Assembly (NCBI RefSeq): GCF_945859705.1
Contig: NC_079134.1
Location: 33,928,576-33,992,575, forward strand
Direction of reading: 5' to 3'
Length of the DNA: 64,000 bases
Origin: Episyrphus balteatus
Taxonomy: Eukaryota; Arthropoda; Insecta; Diptera; Syrphidae
In this document: positions 12,331 to 23,902 of the stretch, in pieces
Layout: each line of letters begins with the position of its first letter
How positions within the stretch are numbered: position 1 is the first letter of the stretch
The notes under the pieces: generated by a model
What the model saw: only the letters and a program-made list of their open reading frames with translations
Databases searched by the model: none
What the model was told of the DNA's origin: nothing
Made by a program: the position numbers and the translations under genes

Positions 12331-13452
12331 TCACTTATCAAGTGGATCTCGATCTTTTGCATTTATCATCCACGAGCATACCTCAGAACTGCTTGGTTGT
12401 GTTGTGGATGATGTTTCTTCCGTTTCACGCAGTTGTCTGTCCCTTTGAATGCTTTCTCTCAAAATTTGTTGGATATCCCATGCTGTATGCTCTTGCAATT
12501 CTTCATTTTGAATTTTATTTATTTCAAAAACGACTTGCTTCCCAAGCCAATCATATTTCTCTTCCAGTTCGACTTGGAAAAGTTTTGTAGTTTCTTTAAT
12601 TTGCTGTCGGATTTTTTCAAGGGCATACCTCTTCTGATAAGTAAAAAAAAAATGTTTTAAGGTTTCATATATTTTAAATATATTCTTACAAATGTAGCTA
12701 TAGATCATTTTAATAAACTAATATAGACGTACTCGATACATCTAACAAATTATAAATACTTACTCTTTGACTCTTTAGATCAGAAGCTTCTATAGTCTCA
12801 CAAGAATCGTCATTTTCGTCATGATTCCCGTCATGATCCTCGTCATTGTCCTCAAGATATTCTGCTTTTAACTAAAAACAAATAGAAAAATTGAAGAAAT
12901 TCAGTTTAGTTTTTTTTTACGAATTGAATTGAATTTTTATGTTTTTGTAAAATTTAAAATTATTTAAAGGATATTAGACGTTGATACCGAGCGAAATATG
13001 TAAGCGCAGACATATTAACATACAACCGTTTTGTCTTAACATGCCATTTAACTATTTTATTATATACATTTCTGTATTTATGTCCAGAAAAGCATATTTA
13101 ATTTACTTATACTTACTTGTTTAGGCTTTGGAACAGTTTCAGGGCTTTCATTTTCAAATAAATTGTGACTCTCATAGAAATCCTGAAAACTATTTTTCTC
13201 CAACTAAAAATAAAGAAATAAAAAAAAATGAAAATAAAAGTACATACATACATACATATTTATATAAAAAAAAATGTTAATCGAGAGCCCAAAACAAATT
13301 TTGGGGGTGGGAATATAACCAAAGTGACTATTAGAAATAAGGTTAAATTTTGTAAGATAAAGGATTTTACTTACTTTTTTTATCTTAACAGGAGGTTCAG
13401 AACTTTCATTTTCAAGTGAATCGTTAATATATTGGTAACTCTGTTTCTCCGA
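12331..13452 (-). CDS. Unrecognised spliced gene with duplicated short exons, N-terminus not found
   Basis: Four exons read on the minus strand: 13375-13452, 13117-13203, 12764-12871 and 12331-12633. Each has a TAG/CAG acceptor and GTAAGT-type donor and is phase 0, giving 190 residues to the stop at 12331-12333. The first two exons are paralogous: both start S/L-EK-x-S-F/Y-Q and carry ENES-S/P-E followed by a Pro-Lys tail. The third is acidic (runs of Asp, Asn, Glu, His). The last is charged and helical, likely coiled coil (KIRQQIKETTKLFQVELEEK), then Ser/Thr-rich. I do not recognise a family. An N-terminal exon must lie further right, but the next kilobases hold only transposon debris, so the gene may be truncated or have a long intron. 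Confidence 0.6.
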
Positions 13453-13599
13453 CTAGAAAATGAACATAAAAATTAATTAAATAATTTATTCAAAATAATG
13501 TTAAGAAATGCAGTTTTTTAAATTGATTTTTAAAGCATCCTAGTCGTAGGATTAACGTATTTAAGCGAGATTAGGGAATGCTCATCATTTTACCCTAGA

Positions 13600-13755
13600 G
13601 TCATGCTTCGGAAGTACTGTCAAATACAGAGATTCTTTCTTCAGCCGCACTACACGAATGTGGAACACGTTACCCGCCTCTGTTTTCCCATCCCATTTCA
13701 AAACTCAGAACTTCAAAACTAATGTTCATCGGTGTTTCTTTTCAAACCCCTAACT
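13600..13755 (+). mobile_element. LINE C-terminal fragment
   Basis: A reading frame here gives YRDSFFSRTTRMWNTLPASV and then a basic tail ending in a stop near 13752. The F-F-x-R-x-x-R-x-WN-x-LP signature is the C-terminal end typical of Jockey/CR1-type non-LTR retrotransposon ORF2 proteins. No reverse transcriptase core is attached, so it is a short dead fragment. Confidence 0.65.
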
Positions 13756-14275
13756 ATTTTCTTATGCTCGTACTGTGTTCACCATACCCTTTAAGTGCGC
13801 GCTTATTATAAAAAAAAGTAATTAAATTACATAAATCTATAGAAACTTGTGTTTGAGAAGTAGTTTTTCTACAGATCTAGCAACCCTGATCCAACCCGAC
13901 TTGACTTGCTGAACTAATAAGTTGAACGATAGAAAACATTATTTCCTATGGGCTGTATTCCGTACAGTACTTTACTGAGCCCAAAGGAACACAGCCATTA
14001 TAGACTTTTTGTCTACTGCATTGTAGGCTAGAAGAACAATTATTTGGGGCCCCATGCTTTTGCAGGGCCCCTGAAAAAAAAACTCCAAATAGTCAAAAAG
14101 CTGAAATTTCTTCACTCCTTTTGCATCTTAAAGAAGTATAATCTAGTATTCTGATAAATATTCTTTTCAAAAGCTGATAATAATGTTCGTTCCCTTCCTA
14201 TAAGCAGCACTATGGCTTCAATACTCAAAAACCAAACTGTTACATTTTCTTATTCAATAGAAAAAAATAGAGAAT
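13756..14275. other. No feature recognised
   Basis: Intergenic sequence between a LINE fragment and a possible LTR. It contains a small GGGGCCCC / GGGCCCC hairpin near 14046-14075 but no gene. Confidence 0.4.
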
Positions 14276-15340
14276 TGTTGAAGTCAATTAATAATTATCT
14301 TTAATGTTAATTTATACTTTAACATACTGTGTACTTTACTTATGTTTGTTTAAACTGCGAATGGTTTTATGTATACATATGTATATCAAAACTTGTTTTA
14401 TAAAATAAAACTTATTATTCTCGATTCAAATCTTTATATTGTTTGTTCATTTTTAATAAAGAATATTTATTCGATACAATTAATCGAATATAAATTCCAT
14501 AGAAAACAATAAATAGGTTATGGACCTAGTATGCAATATTGATTAATTTGTTTTGATTTGAATTGAATTTTCGTTATTTGTGAACCGAGAGATATATTGG
14601 CTGGTGAGACAGATTGGACTAGATGGAAAAGAAAAATTCGAGACTTACTTGACTACCATGAGGGAGTGCAAGATGCAATAGATGGAATTCTGAAGAAGCC
14701 AGATCCTTTATTAGCGACAGCGAAAGCAGAAGAAATAAGCCAACATAAAGAAATAAGCTCAGTCACAGAAAAAGTTTATCAGAAAATAATGGATAAAGAG
14801 ACTGTACATGATGCGTGGAAAGCTTTAAAACTTTCAGATCAAAAAGAAACATAAAGTTCGACCAATACAAAATTATTCAAGAAACAAGAAAGAAGATAAA
14901 TTTTCAATTTTTGTAAGAAAAGAAGTCATTGGGTTCGAGACTGCAAGAAGTGGTTATCTGAAGGAAAACCACCAAAAGAAATCCAAGCAACATTGTTGAT
15001 ACAAAAAATGCATCCTTAGTGTCTGTTTGCAATAATGCCTATGCAACTGAACTAAATTCAATGGATTGCTGGATGAATAAGGGGCCCCGAATTTTTATCT
15101 AGCCCTTTGGATGAGTCGTATGACAATAACAAACATGCAGTGCAATATGAAACTGGGATTTAGCTGCTTCTAAATTTGGATCACGGAGCTTGAAGTCATT
15201 TACGAAACATGCCAACAGACTTACAACTATGTTTCGTTGGAAGGTTAATATGAATCAGTTAGCTTTCGCATGAGAAATCAGTGAAGAACTAGACAAGTTT
15301 GAATCAGAGTTCTTGCTACCAAAACCCTTATTTCGAAAAT
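14276..15340 (+). mobile_element. Decayed Ty1/copia-like LTR retrotransposon 5' part
   Basis: A primer-binding-like site GGTTATGGACCTAG lies at 14516, similar to the initiator-tRNA-fragment site used by copia. A plausible LTR starts TGTTGAAG at 14276. Downstream, 14597-14854 encodes a copia-type Gag N-terminal segment (ETDWTRWKRKIRDLLDYHEG, then VHDAWKALKLSD). After it come a zinc-knuckle remnant (HWVRDCKKW) and a protease-region remnant with stops. Frameshifts and stops break every later frame, and no integrase or reverse transcriptase is found. The LTR boundary is tentative. Confidence 0.6.
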
Positions 15341-15344
15341 TCTG

Positions 15345-16215
15345 CTAGGTCAATAGAGCAATAGCCTCTTCGTCTTGACACCCTATACATAAGTCTGATG
15401 AGACAATACCCATTCTACTCATGTGGGCTCCCATTGAGTTGTGACCTGTAAGGATACCGACCAAAAGGGACAATTTAGGCCTGCTTAGCTTAAGTATGGT
15501 TTCAGTTTTGTTCTTATTAGAAAGGATCGGCCACAGATTTCTTGAAACTCGACAGGTTTCAAGAGCTGACCATCTGTCGTCTGCTTTTTTCGTGCTCCAT
15601 TGGCATAAGCACCCATAAAAAGGTTTGGCACGGATCAAGTGTTGATCCTGTTTTGGCCAGTTCATCTGCCCTTTCATTCCCTTGTGTATCACGATGTCCT
15701 GGGACCCATCGAATGGTAACTATGTTCGTTGTGCTTAGGGACCTGAGTGTATTTCGACACTGGTAAACTAGTTTGGACTTCGTGAAAACAGAGGAAATGG
15801 CTTTAATTGCAGCCTGGCTGTCTATGAAGTTAAGTGCGGAGAGGATATTAGCTGCTTCGCAAACTGCAAAAACTTCCGCTTGAAAAATACTACAGAAGTC
15901 CGGGAGTTTCAATGATCTGTTTATGGGAGGGTTATCTGAAAAAATGCCTGACCCTACACCTAGGTCTGTTTTAGACCCGTCAGTGAAAACCAAGACATGA
16001 TCTGCAATAATGAAGCTGTTTGTCTCCCAGAGTTCCCTTATTGGGAAGTCTGTCAGCGATATTGGGTTAAAATCATTATAATATGGAAGAGTATAGTCGT
16101 TTTGAATGTTACTTTCAACAAAGTTCATTATTGTTTTATAGTCTAAGAGCCGGGAGCAGATTTGTTGCGTGAGAGGTAACCGATTCATATGAATGTCAGA
16201 GGTAGTCTGGGTCAT
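15345..16215 (-). mobile_element. Non-LTR retrotransposon fragment with RNase H domain, frameshifted
   Basis: Minus-strand frame 16215 to 15559 encodes an RNase H domain: VFTDGSKTDLGVGSGIFS (first Asp), IFQAEVFAVCEAA (Glu), IDSQAAIKAI (second Asp) and WVPGHRDTQGNERADELAK (His and last Asp). All catalytic positions are still visible. A shift of frame near 15560-15600 carries on as GILTGHNSMGAHMSRMG and LCIGCQDEE, the Cys-rich tail normally found after RNase H in I/R1/Jockey-type LINEs, ending in a stop at 15345. No reverse transcriptase precedes it. It abuts the copia-like remnant tail to tail. It is a dead fragment. Confidence 0.8.
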
Positions 16216-17204
16216 GGTGATGACGAATACCTTAGTCTGTCTGCATTTATTGGGGGCGTTGTCGAGAAAAAGAGCATCAAAAGTACCATTTTTCTGAAAA
16301 TCGATTTAGTGAGGGGTAGCACTTAAAATTTATAGATAACAAACTCCACATACTCCCTGATGACAAAAATACCCATGGCAGACATTTTAAGTGGGGCCAA
16401 ACCCCCGGCAGACGCTCCTGAAAATGCAGTTTTTCTGAAAATTGATTTATCTTACTTTTTCACATAACTCGCGTATTATTGGACCTAGCAGAAAAAAATG
16501 TATAGCAATCTTGAAGATAATTTAATCTCCTACAGAATATGTTAAATTTTTTTTTCGATTAAACCTTCGGTTTAAGAGTTAGGGTGGTTTTTTGAAACAC
16601 GTCAAAGGGTGATTTTCTTACTTTCGTCATATCTCTTTTATTTGAGCTTTTTTAAAAATTAAAAGTTGTAGATCTTTTTATAACCTTCAGTTATTACATT
16701 AACGGTTTTTCGATTTGACAGACCGTTTTCGATCTGTAGGAAAAAAACTTCAAAAAGATTGCAATTTTTTATACAGGGTGTCCCAAAAGTAATGGATCAA
16801 ACGAAATATGCTGGGGAGCTTAAGGGCTGTCAGAATTTGGTAACTTGCAGAGTTGTAAAAGATTGCAATTTTTTTTGAATGCAATCTTTAATGACTGACT
16901 TCAACCACTGCAAATAGAATATGAAATCTAGTTTTGTAATTGTGTACGAAATCTGTGCGTATAAAAAAAATAAAACAACAACAAATGTTCAAACAAATGT
17001 CAAACAGAGGAGTGTGTGTGAAAGTGCGTGTGTTTGTATGCGTGAATCTTGATAAAAATCCAGATTCAGATTTCTGATTCTCAGATTCATTTTTTTTGAA
17101 TCTCAAGACGCAAATAGATCATGAAATCTGAGATTTTTCTACTATTTCCCCTCTTCACCCCCCCTTTCAGCTGTCAGATTCACAAATCTCATTCTGAGAT
17201 TCGT
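16216..17204. other. Repeat-like sequence without genes
   Basis: Contains the motif TACAGGGTGTCCCAAAAGT at about 16783, which recurs in reverse complement near 39739 and looks like the end of a dispersed repeat. Also present are runs such as TTTCGATTTGACAGACCG and a patch rich in GATTCTGATT words at 17040-17200. No coding exon is seen. Confidence 0.4.
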
Positions 17205-17342
17205 CAATAGAAAACGACATAAATTTGTGTTGTGTCTGCTGTTTTCGGAACATTCAATATACAGTGCTGCCAAAATTTCAGGTTAAGCCCCGAGGCGTTT
17301 TTTTGGCATGTTAAGACCGGTGGTAATAAAAAACACACCTAT
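17205..17342 (-). mobile_element. MITE family V, copy 1 (one end only)
   Basis: This matches the left end of the copy at 29917 in reverse orientation, from ATTCAATATACAGTGCTGCC to the terminus ending AAAAAACACACC next to TA. The other end is absent, so the copy is truncated. It abuts element U at 17343. Confidence 0.7.
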
Positions 17343-17968
17343 TGTCTGTGAAGAAGTAAGGAGTGTTAATAAAACAAAGTTTTCAGTCCAGGTAAACAAT
17401 TTTATTTTTTAACAGAATGAACTTATTATATTTTTTAACTAAAAAAAAAAAAAACAACTAAAAAACCTTTATGCATAAATACATAGAAAAACAGACAAAA
17501 ACAAACAAAACAAATTCTTTACATTAAATTAACCGAATATAATATTAGTCAAAATATAAAGTTATTCAATAAAAAAGTAGCAAAATCACAGTTAGTTGTT
17601 TTTAAGAAAAACACTGCACTAACGATCGTGTGTCATTCTGATCTTTAAAAATGAACAGTTTATGTTGAAAAAAAAAAAACCAAAAAATTCTAATATTTTA
17701 ATTACACTGGTCAACAAGGTTTTTGCCACAAGAACCAAAATATACTTTTCAAGAGGTTTTTTTTTTTGTTGTTGTTCAGCACAGTTAATTTAATATAATG
17801 AATTTGTTTTGTTTGTTTTTCCTATGACTATAATGTATGAGGGTTTTTTAGTTGTGGTTTTTAAGTAAAAAAATATATTAAGTTTTTTTGGGTTAAATAA
17901 TAAATAAAATTGTTTACCTAGACTCAAAACTTTGTTTTATTTACCCTCCTTACTTCTGCATAGACAAT
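17343..17968. mobile_element. Inverted-repeat element U, about 625 bp
   Basis: Left end TTGTCTGTGAAGAAGTAAGG and right end, reverse complemented, TTGTCTATGCAGAAGTAAGG match over about 70 bp, including AAACAAAGTTTT and GGTAAACAATTTTAT. The interior is AT-rich and non-coding. No target duplication could be read. Confidence 0.65.
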
Positions 17969-18055
17969 GATACTAATTCTTAAAACAACTATCAAATTCA
18001 TTATTGAAATAAAAAAAAATGTTAAAAATTTTGTGAAATCCATACGTTTGTTATG

Positions 18056-18345
18056 GGTGTGGCAAAAGAATGCAAAAAGAATGCAAATGAATGCAAAGAC
18101 TGCCAAGGAATGGAAAGATTGCAAAAAGAATGCAAAGACTGCATGCAGTCCCAAAAGGCTGCAATCATTTGAATGAAGTCAATTGATTGGAAAAAAAAAG
18201 ATTGCAATCATTTCATGGAAAATGATTGGTGATTGCAAAATTTGAAGTCTAACTCTCAAGTGTAAGTCAATGAATGCAATCTTTTGTTGGAATTGTGTAA
18301 CTGAATGTCAAAGACTGCATTCACAAAAGATTGCATTCTTTTACA
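18056..18345. repeat. Degenerate GAATGCAAAGA word repeat
   Basis: Variants of GAATGCAAA, GATTGCAAT and their complements recur more than a dozen times over 290 bp, with irregular spacing. Some form short inverted pairs. It behaves as a locally expanded low-complexity patch, not a gene. Confidence 0.6.
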
Positions 18346-18841
18346 AGCCTGGTAACTTGTTCATCCCAAATCCTTACGGTTTTCGAATTAATGCAATTCT
18401 TGTGGAATTTCGAAAAATCCCTACTTTGCAACAGTATTTTGCTTCCTGCGATTATTATTGATTTTTGGTTTTTAAAATTCTTTTACAAAAACATTGCCAA
18501 ATAATTAGGAACAATTAAATAATCAAAATATTTTGTATTCCATATACCTACCATTTCGCTGCAAGTTAACTAACAGTTTCAAGTTTTATAAAAAATCAAT
18601 TTCTAACTTTTATTTCAGAGAAACACCGCAAACAAAATTTGTACAGTGTGAGAATGGTTTATTATTTTAAAAAGTTTCCCTGTTATTGTAGTTTTCAAAA
18701 AAGTATAAAAGTTTCCAAAGTTGCAGTTAGATCACAAAATATTACAATTACAGGGTTTTTCAGAGGAAAAAATACAAACAAAAATAGAGGCTTTTGTTCA
18801 AAGAAAAATAAACAAGTAAAACCTGAACTATATATAGACCG
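18346..18841. other. No feature recognised
   Basis: Ordinary AT-rich sequence between the degenerate repeat and the foldback element. The open frame that runs through its end continues into the foldback element and shows no protein-like composition. Confidence 0.4.
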
Positions 18842-19151
18842 AGAGCCGGCAGCATATTTTGGCAGTTTTGGTATAACCGAAATTCGAGTGTGTAGTGTGT
18901 ACATATCTAGATATGCACCACGGAAAAAGTCTGGCAGTGATCTTTTTCAGCTTTCCCTCTGCCAGACGCATCCAAAGTGCAGTCAAAAATCAACTTTTGG
19001 CGTCTGGCAGAGGGTAGGCTGTAACATAACTGGCTTAAACTTACATTTTCCAAATCAGGAAAAGGCAGAGAAAGTTAATATTTGGCCATCATATGGTTAC
19101 TCTAAACAAAAAAATATTATTTCAATTTTATAAGAAAAAAACAGAAACTAG

Positions 19152-20314
19152 AGGCCAATTTCTTCACATGAGTACTAGCCCAGCTTAGTACCCGGTCTAG
19201 CTAGGACCGGTACTAGCACTGGTACTCGGTCCTAACGAAAAGTTAGTACCTGAGTATTTCTTCACATTTATAGGACCTGATCTAAGTTCACAACGCAGTC
19301 CTAAGAATTAATTCGTATAAAACTGGTCTAACTGTCATTTTGATAATATTTTGAAGTTTTAAATAGATTATTTTGATAATTCAGCAAATCAAACAAAACA
19401 AAATAGACAAAAAACGTTTACATTTAGTGAAATCACCATTTAAAAAATAATTAAAAAAAATATAATGACGCTTAAGAAGACCTAAGAAGAAAAAATGAAA
19501 ATAAAAAAAGTTAAAATTCAAGTTTTATCAAGAAGTGTCACCATCAAAAATGGGATGTCATGTCTATTTACTACGAAAGTCGCCTGCCGGAAGAAGAATC
19601 AATTTAAGTTAGGAAATAAAAAAAATAGTTTCCGTATTAGACGTTTGTACCTATATATTTCAATAAAAATAACAGTTTTTAAAAGTGCAGTCTTTTTTTG
19701 TGTGATTATGCCTCAATGAAATCATCGGTGCGAGTCGCGTTATTAACTTGAAAAAGTAAAAGGCGCCGACTTTTTGTTAAAGAAGTCTACCCACAACATT
19801 TTTAATTGCGGGACAGATGTCGTTTACCAATTCTGCATCAAAAATTAAATACATTTTCTTCAACAAAAAAAATTACAAAATGCACAATTTCGAGAAAAAA
19901 TAAAATCAGAATAAAAATCAATAAAAGCAAAAAGTATCTATTTAAAAAGACACCAAATCTCAAAACTGCTAATTAAATTTAGGAATAAATGCAAAAAATC
20001 CAACCAAATCAAGTATTATCGTCGCTAGACTGTCGATTTTTAGGTTCTAACTTTTAGGACGTCCTAAGCAAAAATCGGTACCAATTTGACAGTACTAGGG
20101 CTTAGAACTTGTGTGAAGAAATCACTTGGTACCGATTTGAGTACTAACGATTGGTATAATAACCAGGTACTAGCAGATTTTGAGGAGCTAGCTAGTACCA
20201 AGTCCTAACTAGTACTCGGTCCTAAATTGACAGTTTTAGGGCTTAGTACTTGAGTGAAGAAATGAGTTGATACCGATTGATACTAGCGCTAGGACTCTGT
20301 GAAGAAATCGGCCG
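19152..20314. mobile_element. Nested inverted-repeat element, 1.16 kb
   Basis: Ends AGGCCAATTTCTTCACA and the reverse complement of CGGCCGATTTCTTCACA define the element. TAG occurs on each side (19149-19151 and 20315-20317), consistent with a 3-bp duplication. Multiple subterminal GTACC/GGTAC and TGTGAAGAAAT repeats fill both arms: GTACTAG, CGGTACC, TTAGGAC. It interrupts the larger foldback element, so it is the younger insertion. Confidence 0.7.
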
Positions 20315-20360
20315 TAGGTGTTTTTTGTATGGAAAAACCTGTTTGGGAAACCTTTAAGGG

Positions 20361-20985
20361 CGTCTGGCAGAGAGAAGGCTGAAAAATATCTGGCTTAAAC
20401 TTATATTTTCTAAACCAGGAATAGACATAGAATTTTAATTTGTTACCATCATACGGTTATACCTAACAGAAAATAAGTAATTAGGTTTTTTATTAGAAAA
20501 ATGCACTTAAAAATGCTTCAAAGCGGTCTGGCGGGTCGTAAGCTGAAAAAAAACTTCTGGTACCCACATGTTTGAAATCAGGGGATTTTTTATGATTTTT
20601 TGGTGTATCATTTATTCGGTTAATACCTAGCAAAACGCCAAAAGTTGATTTTTGACTGCACTTTGGATGCGTCTGGCAGAGGGAACGCTGAAAAATAGCT
20701 TACTAAAAATTATGTTTTCTAGACCTGGAATAGACATAGAATATTAATTTGTTACCATCATACGGTTATACCTAACAGAAAATAAGTAATTAGGTTTTTT
20801 ATTAGAAAAATGCACTTAAAAATGCTTTAAAGCGGTCTGGCGGGGGGAAAGCTGAAAAAGAAACTTGCGGTACCCACAGTTTCGAAATCAGGGGATTTTT
20901 TATGATTTTTTTGGTGTATCATTTATTCGGTTATACCAAAACGCCAAAAGTTGATTTTTTGCTGCACTTTGGATGCGTCTGGCAA
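20361..20985. repeat. Direct tandem duplication, about 308-bp unit, two copies
   Basis: CGTCTGGCAG recurs at 20361, 20670 and 20976. Between these anchors the two roughly 308-bp units are nearly identical, for example both carry CATCATACGGTTATACCTAA and ATTAGAAAAATGCACTTAAA. It is the right arm of the foldback element, duplicated once. Confidence 0.85.
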
Positions 20986-21336
20986 GGGAAAGCTGAAAAA
21001 GATCACTGCCAGACTTTTCCGTTGACATACTGTGGTGCATATCTAGATAAATGAGCACACTCGAATTTCGGTTATATCAAAACTGCCAAAATATGCTGCC
21101 GGCTCTTAGACTAATAGAAACACAAAGTTAAAAAAAGAAATAAGTACAAAATTTTTCAAATAATTAAAATTTTTAAATGTCACATCAATGAATTTGTTTT
21201 TTTTTTTTGTACTTTTGTTTACTTTTCATACTTTTTTTCACTTGGTGTTTCGATGTAGGTAGTTCTAGCTTAACAGCTCGAGAAAATGTGTTCATTTTTG
21301 GTTGTTTTTTTTACAACTAAACCAAATCAAGCTTAC

Positions 21337-21702
21337 CTTATTCATTCTTGAGCCTGGTGCTCTTCGAGTTGTGCAATGCTTTTCCAAAAAGTGCAATTGG
21401 TCATAGCACCAAAAGTTTGTTTTGTATTCCTCTGCCTCTGGGTCATTTTCCGAAATTTCGATTCTTCTCAGTTCCTTGACATACTGAGTACGAAGTGTTT
21501 TTATTTTCATTCTAATATATGCAAGGCTAATTCCATTATTTATCTTCTTGAGAGCCATGTAAATTTCATTATAAGATCTCTCTCGTTTCTGTCGGTGAAT
21601 GTAGTCGGGATGCCCCATATCATATAAATTAGGATGTGATTGGTATTCGTTAATTAATTTTTCTAGCAAACTACGAGACCATTTGAATTTGCATGAACTC
21701 AT
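21337..21702 (-). CDS. MADF-domain protein, first exon
   Basis: Starts at ATG 21702 and encodes 122 residues to a GTAAGC donor after MNK; read-through without splicing would stop at 21292 after 136 residues. The exon is essentially one MADF domain (Myb/SANT-like DNA-binding, Adf-1 type): LLEKLINEYQSHPNLYDMGH, then YNEIYMALKKINNGI, MKIKTLRTQYVKELRRIE and a terminal WCYDQLHFLEKH. MADF proteins are insect-expanded sequence-specific DNA-binding factors. No BESS motif or second exon is found on the downstream side, where the composite foldback element lies, so either a far exon exists or the gene has been cut short. Confidence 0.75.
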
Positions 21703-21998
21703 GTTTTTTATGGAAATTCTTTTATTTATTTAAAAAAAAAAAATAAATAAAATTACAAAATTTAAAAAAAACACTTGTTTTTTTGATTAAAAGTTTTTGA
21801 CATACACAACAAAAATATGAAACAAGCGCATTAAAATGTATCATGCATAAAAGTTATGGATAAAATAGAAAAGAAGTCGAAAAGGAATTGAAAAATCGCT
21901 TCATGTCACCTTTCCATACCATGGATGAAATTGTTAGTACAATTGTATTGTTTCGATATATTCAATACAAAATTAAAAATCGATATTTCACAAGGTTA

Positions 21999-22151
21999 GG
22001 GCCTGCGGTACGCTGTTCGAGATAAATTTTAGCGAAGATAAAATTCCCATACAAATTATAGAAAATTTGTATGGAATTTATTTTAGCTCGGTTAAAATTT
22101 TTCTATAATTTGTATGGAAGCTAAAATTTGTCTCGAACTGAGTAACAGGCT
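21999..22151. mobile_element. 150-bp MITE, copy a (diverged)
   Basis: Palindromic, with the family core TCCCATACAAATTAT / ATAATTTGTATGG and ends GGGCCTGCGGTACGC and AGTAACAGGCT. It is the most diverged of the four copies; the right target duplication is not readable. Confidence 0.65.
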
Positions 22152-22286
22152 GAAATAAAAAACTACAGCCGTATTTATAAACTCATCATAGACAGTGCAT
22201 AGCATTATGTACTCTCTATTATGTTTAAAAAAAAAATTGTTATTTATAAAATTTATACAACGTTTCATAGAGGTTGCATAAGCTAA

Positions 22287-22436
22287 AGCCTGGTACGCTG
22301 TTCGCGCTAAATTTTAGCCGAGATAAAATTCCCATACAAGTTATCGATAATTTGTATGGGATCCATTTTAGCTCAGATAAAATTTTTCGATAATTTGTAT
22401 GGGAGCTAAAGTTTAGCGCGAGCTGCGTACCAGGCT
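22287..22436. mobile_element. 150-bp MITE, copy b
   Basis: Ends AGCCTGGTACGC and GCGTACCAGGCT. Interior foldback pairs CGCTAAATTTTAGC and CCCATACAAGTTATCGATAA. Flanked by TAA on the left and TTA on the right. Confidence 0.8.
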
Positions 22437-22439
22437 TTA

Positions 22440-23557
22440 GAGCTGTTTAGTGAAATCTAATAAATAAGACTGCTACTATTTTGCAGCTGTAAATGAATTA
22501 CTTCCAATCACTTTTTTACTAGCAAAATTTAATTCTTTTGAGTTTATTTGAACATTTAATTTAATTAAAAATACCGTTTAAATTTTAAATAAACTAAAGA
22601 AAAATCTAAAATTTTCAAAAGAGGAAAAATATCCAAAAACAAAATGTACCTTTTTTGAAAACTTTTAATTTTCCCTTGGTTAATTCTTAAACTTAAACAG
22701 CTATCAAACCCAAACTTTTCCATCAATTAGCGGGACGACATTCTATCATATCATTTTATCTTTGTTGGAGAAAAAGTGAAACTAAAATAAGAGAGGCTTC
22801 AAATAACCAATTTTAAGGTATTACTACAACGGCCACTTTTTGCAAAAAGTCAAAAAGTGAAAATTTTCAAACTCATTTTGTGACAGTTTTTCTGACCACA
22901 AAATTTGAAATAATGATCCAGAAAGATTATTTTTTGGACTAAAAATCAATTTTTGTAGTTTTTTTTTCAAAAACAAACAGCTCTAGAATAAAATAAAAAA
23001 AATTTACTTTTGTAAATTTTTCACTTTTTCACTTTTTAGGTCATTGTAGTTAAGTCTTTACTTTATAAATAATGCACAAAAAAGTGGGTTAGTGAAAAAA
23101 AAAACATTTAACTTAAAAGGTAAATATGCAATGCAGGTTTCAAACACAAACTCCTGATCCCATCAGCGACTAAATTGGAAAAAACTTTAAAATTGAGGGA
23201 TTTTTGGATGACTTTTTCAGATTGAAATTGCTTTAAAACCGAATACGGACGTCTTAGGGTGAGATTTGTTTTTTGAAAACTATTGCTGAGACTTAACACT
23301 ATCTAACGAACACTATCCGCTAACAGAGGCAAACAGAGGAAGTACTTAAAACCTTATGTGAATTAAAAAAGTCACTAAAATTGAATGTTCTTTTGTCAAA
23401 AAAAATCCTATTCAATTCTTTTTCGCTAAAATAATGTACCATATTGTTTGTCAATTTATTTTAAGCCTATTTATAAAAAAAAATTGGTTCAAACCTTGAA
23501 ATTTTAAGGTAAATGGACCATTTTGAAACTACTTGTATTTTTATCAGTTTTCACTAT
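22440..23557. other. No gene recognised
   Basis: AT-rich sequence separating MITE copies b and c. The short minus-strand frame near 23.1-23.3 kb has no domain-like content or splice context. Confidence 0.4.
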
Positions 23558-23707
23558 AGCCTGGTACGCTGCTCGCGCTAAATTTTAGCTCCCATACAAA
23601 TTATCGAAAATTTTTAGCCGAGATAAAATGGATCCCATACAAGTTATCGATAACTTGTATGGGAATTTTATCTCAGCTAAAATTTAGCGCGAGCAGCGTA
23701 CCAGGCT
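23558..23707. mobile_element. 150-bp MITE, copy c
   Basis: Same terminal repeat AGCCTGGTACGC, near-perfect palindrome, flanked on both sides by TAT (23555-23557 and 23708-23710). Confidence 0.85.
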
Positions 23708-23752
23708 TATATTTCAACTTTGAGCGATAAAATCTCAGGCTACCAGGCCTAA

Positions 23753-23902
23753 AGCCTGGTACGCAGATCGCACTAAATTTAAGCTTCCATACAAATTATC
23801 GAAATAATTTATTCGAGCTAAAACGTATCCCATACAAATTATCGATAACTTGTATGGGAATTTTATCTCGGCTTAAATTTATCTCGATCTGCGTACCAGG
23901 CT
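23753..23902. mobile_element. 150-bp MITE, copy d
   Basis: Ends AGCCTGGTACGC and GCGTACCAGGCT, flanked on both sides by TAA (23750-23752 and 23903-23905). It lies only 45 bp from copy c. Confidence 0.85.

Larger units (their letters stand above)
18842..21106. mobile_element. Large composite foldback element
   Basis: Terminal inverted repeats AGAGCCGGCAGCATATTTTG at 18842 and its reverse complement at 21106 extend inward through GGCAGTTTTGGTATAACCGA and further, about 70 bp in all. TAGAC lies just outside both ends (2 bp further out on the left), a possible target duplication. Both arms contain inverted and direct copies of GCGTCTGGCAGAGGG modules. A second element (19152-20314) is nested in the middle. 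No transposase is encoded. Confidence 0.7.

Noticed and set aside
18639..19133. 164-codon plus-strand frame
   Set aside because: Two thirds of it runs through the arm of the foldback element; composition is not protein-like and no domain is visible.
20361..20985. CRISPR-like array from evenly spaced CGTCTGGCAG repeats
   Set aside because: The intervening sequence is repeated too (two 308-bp tandem units), and the DNA is eukaryotic.
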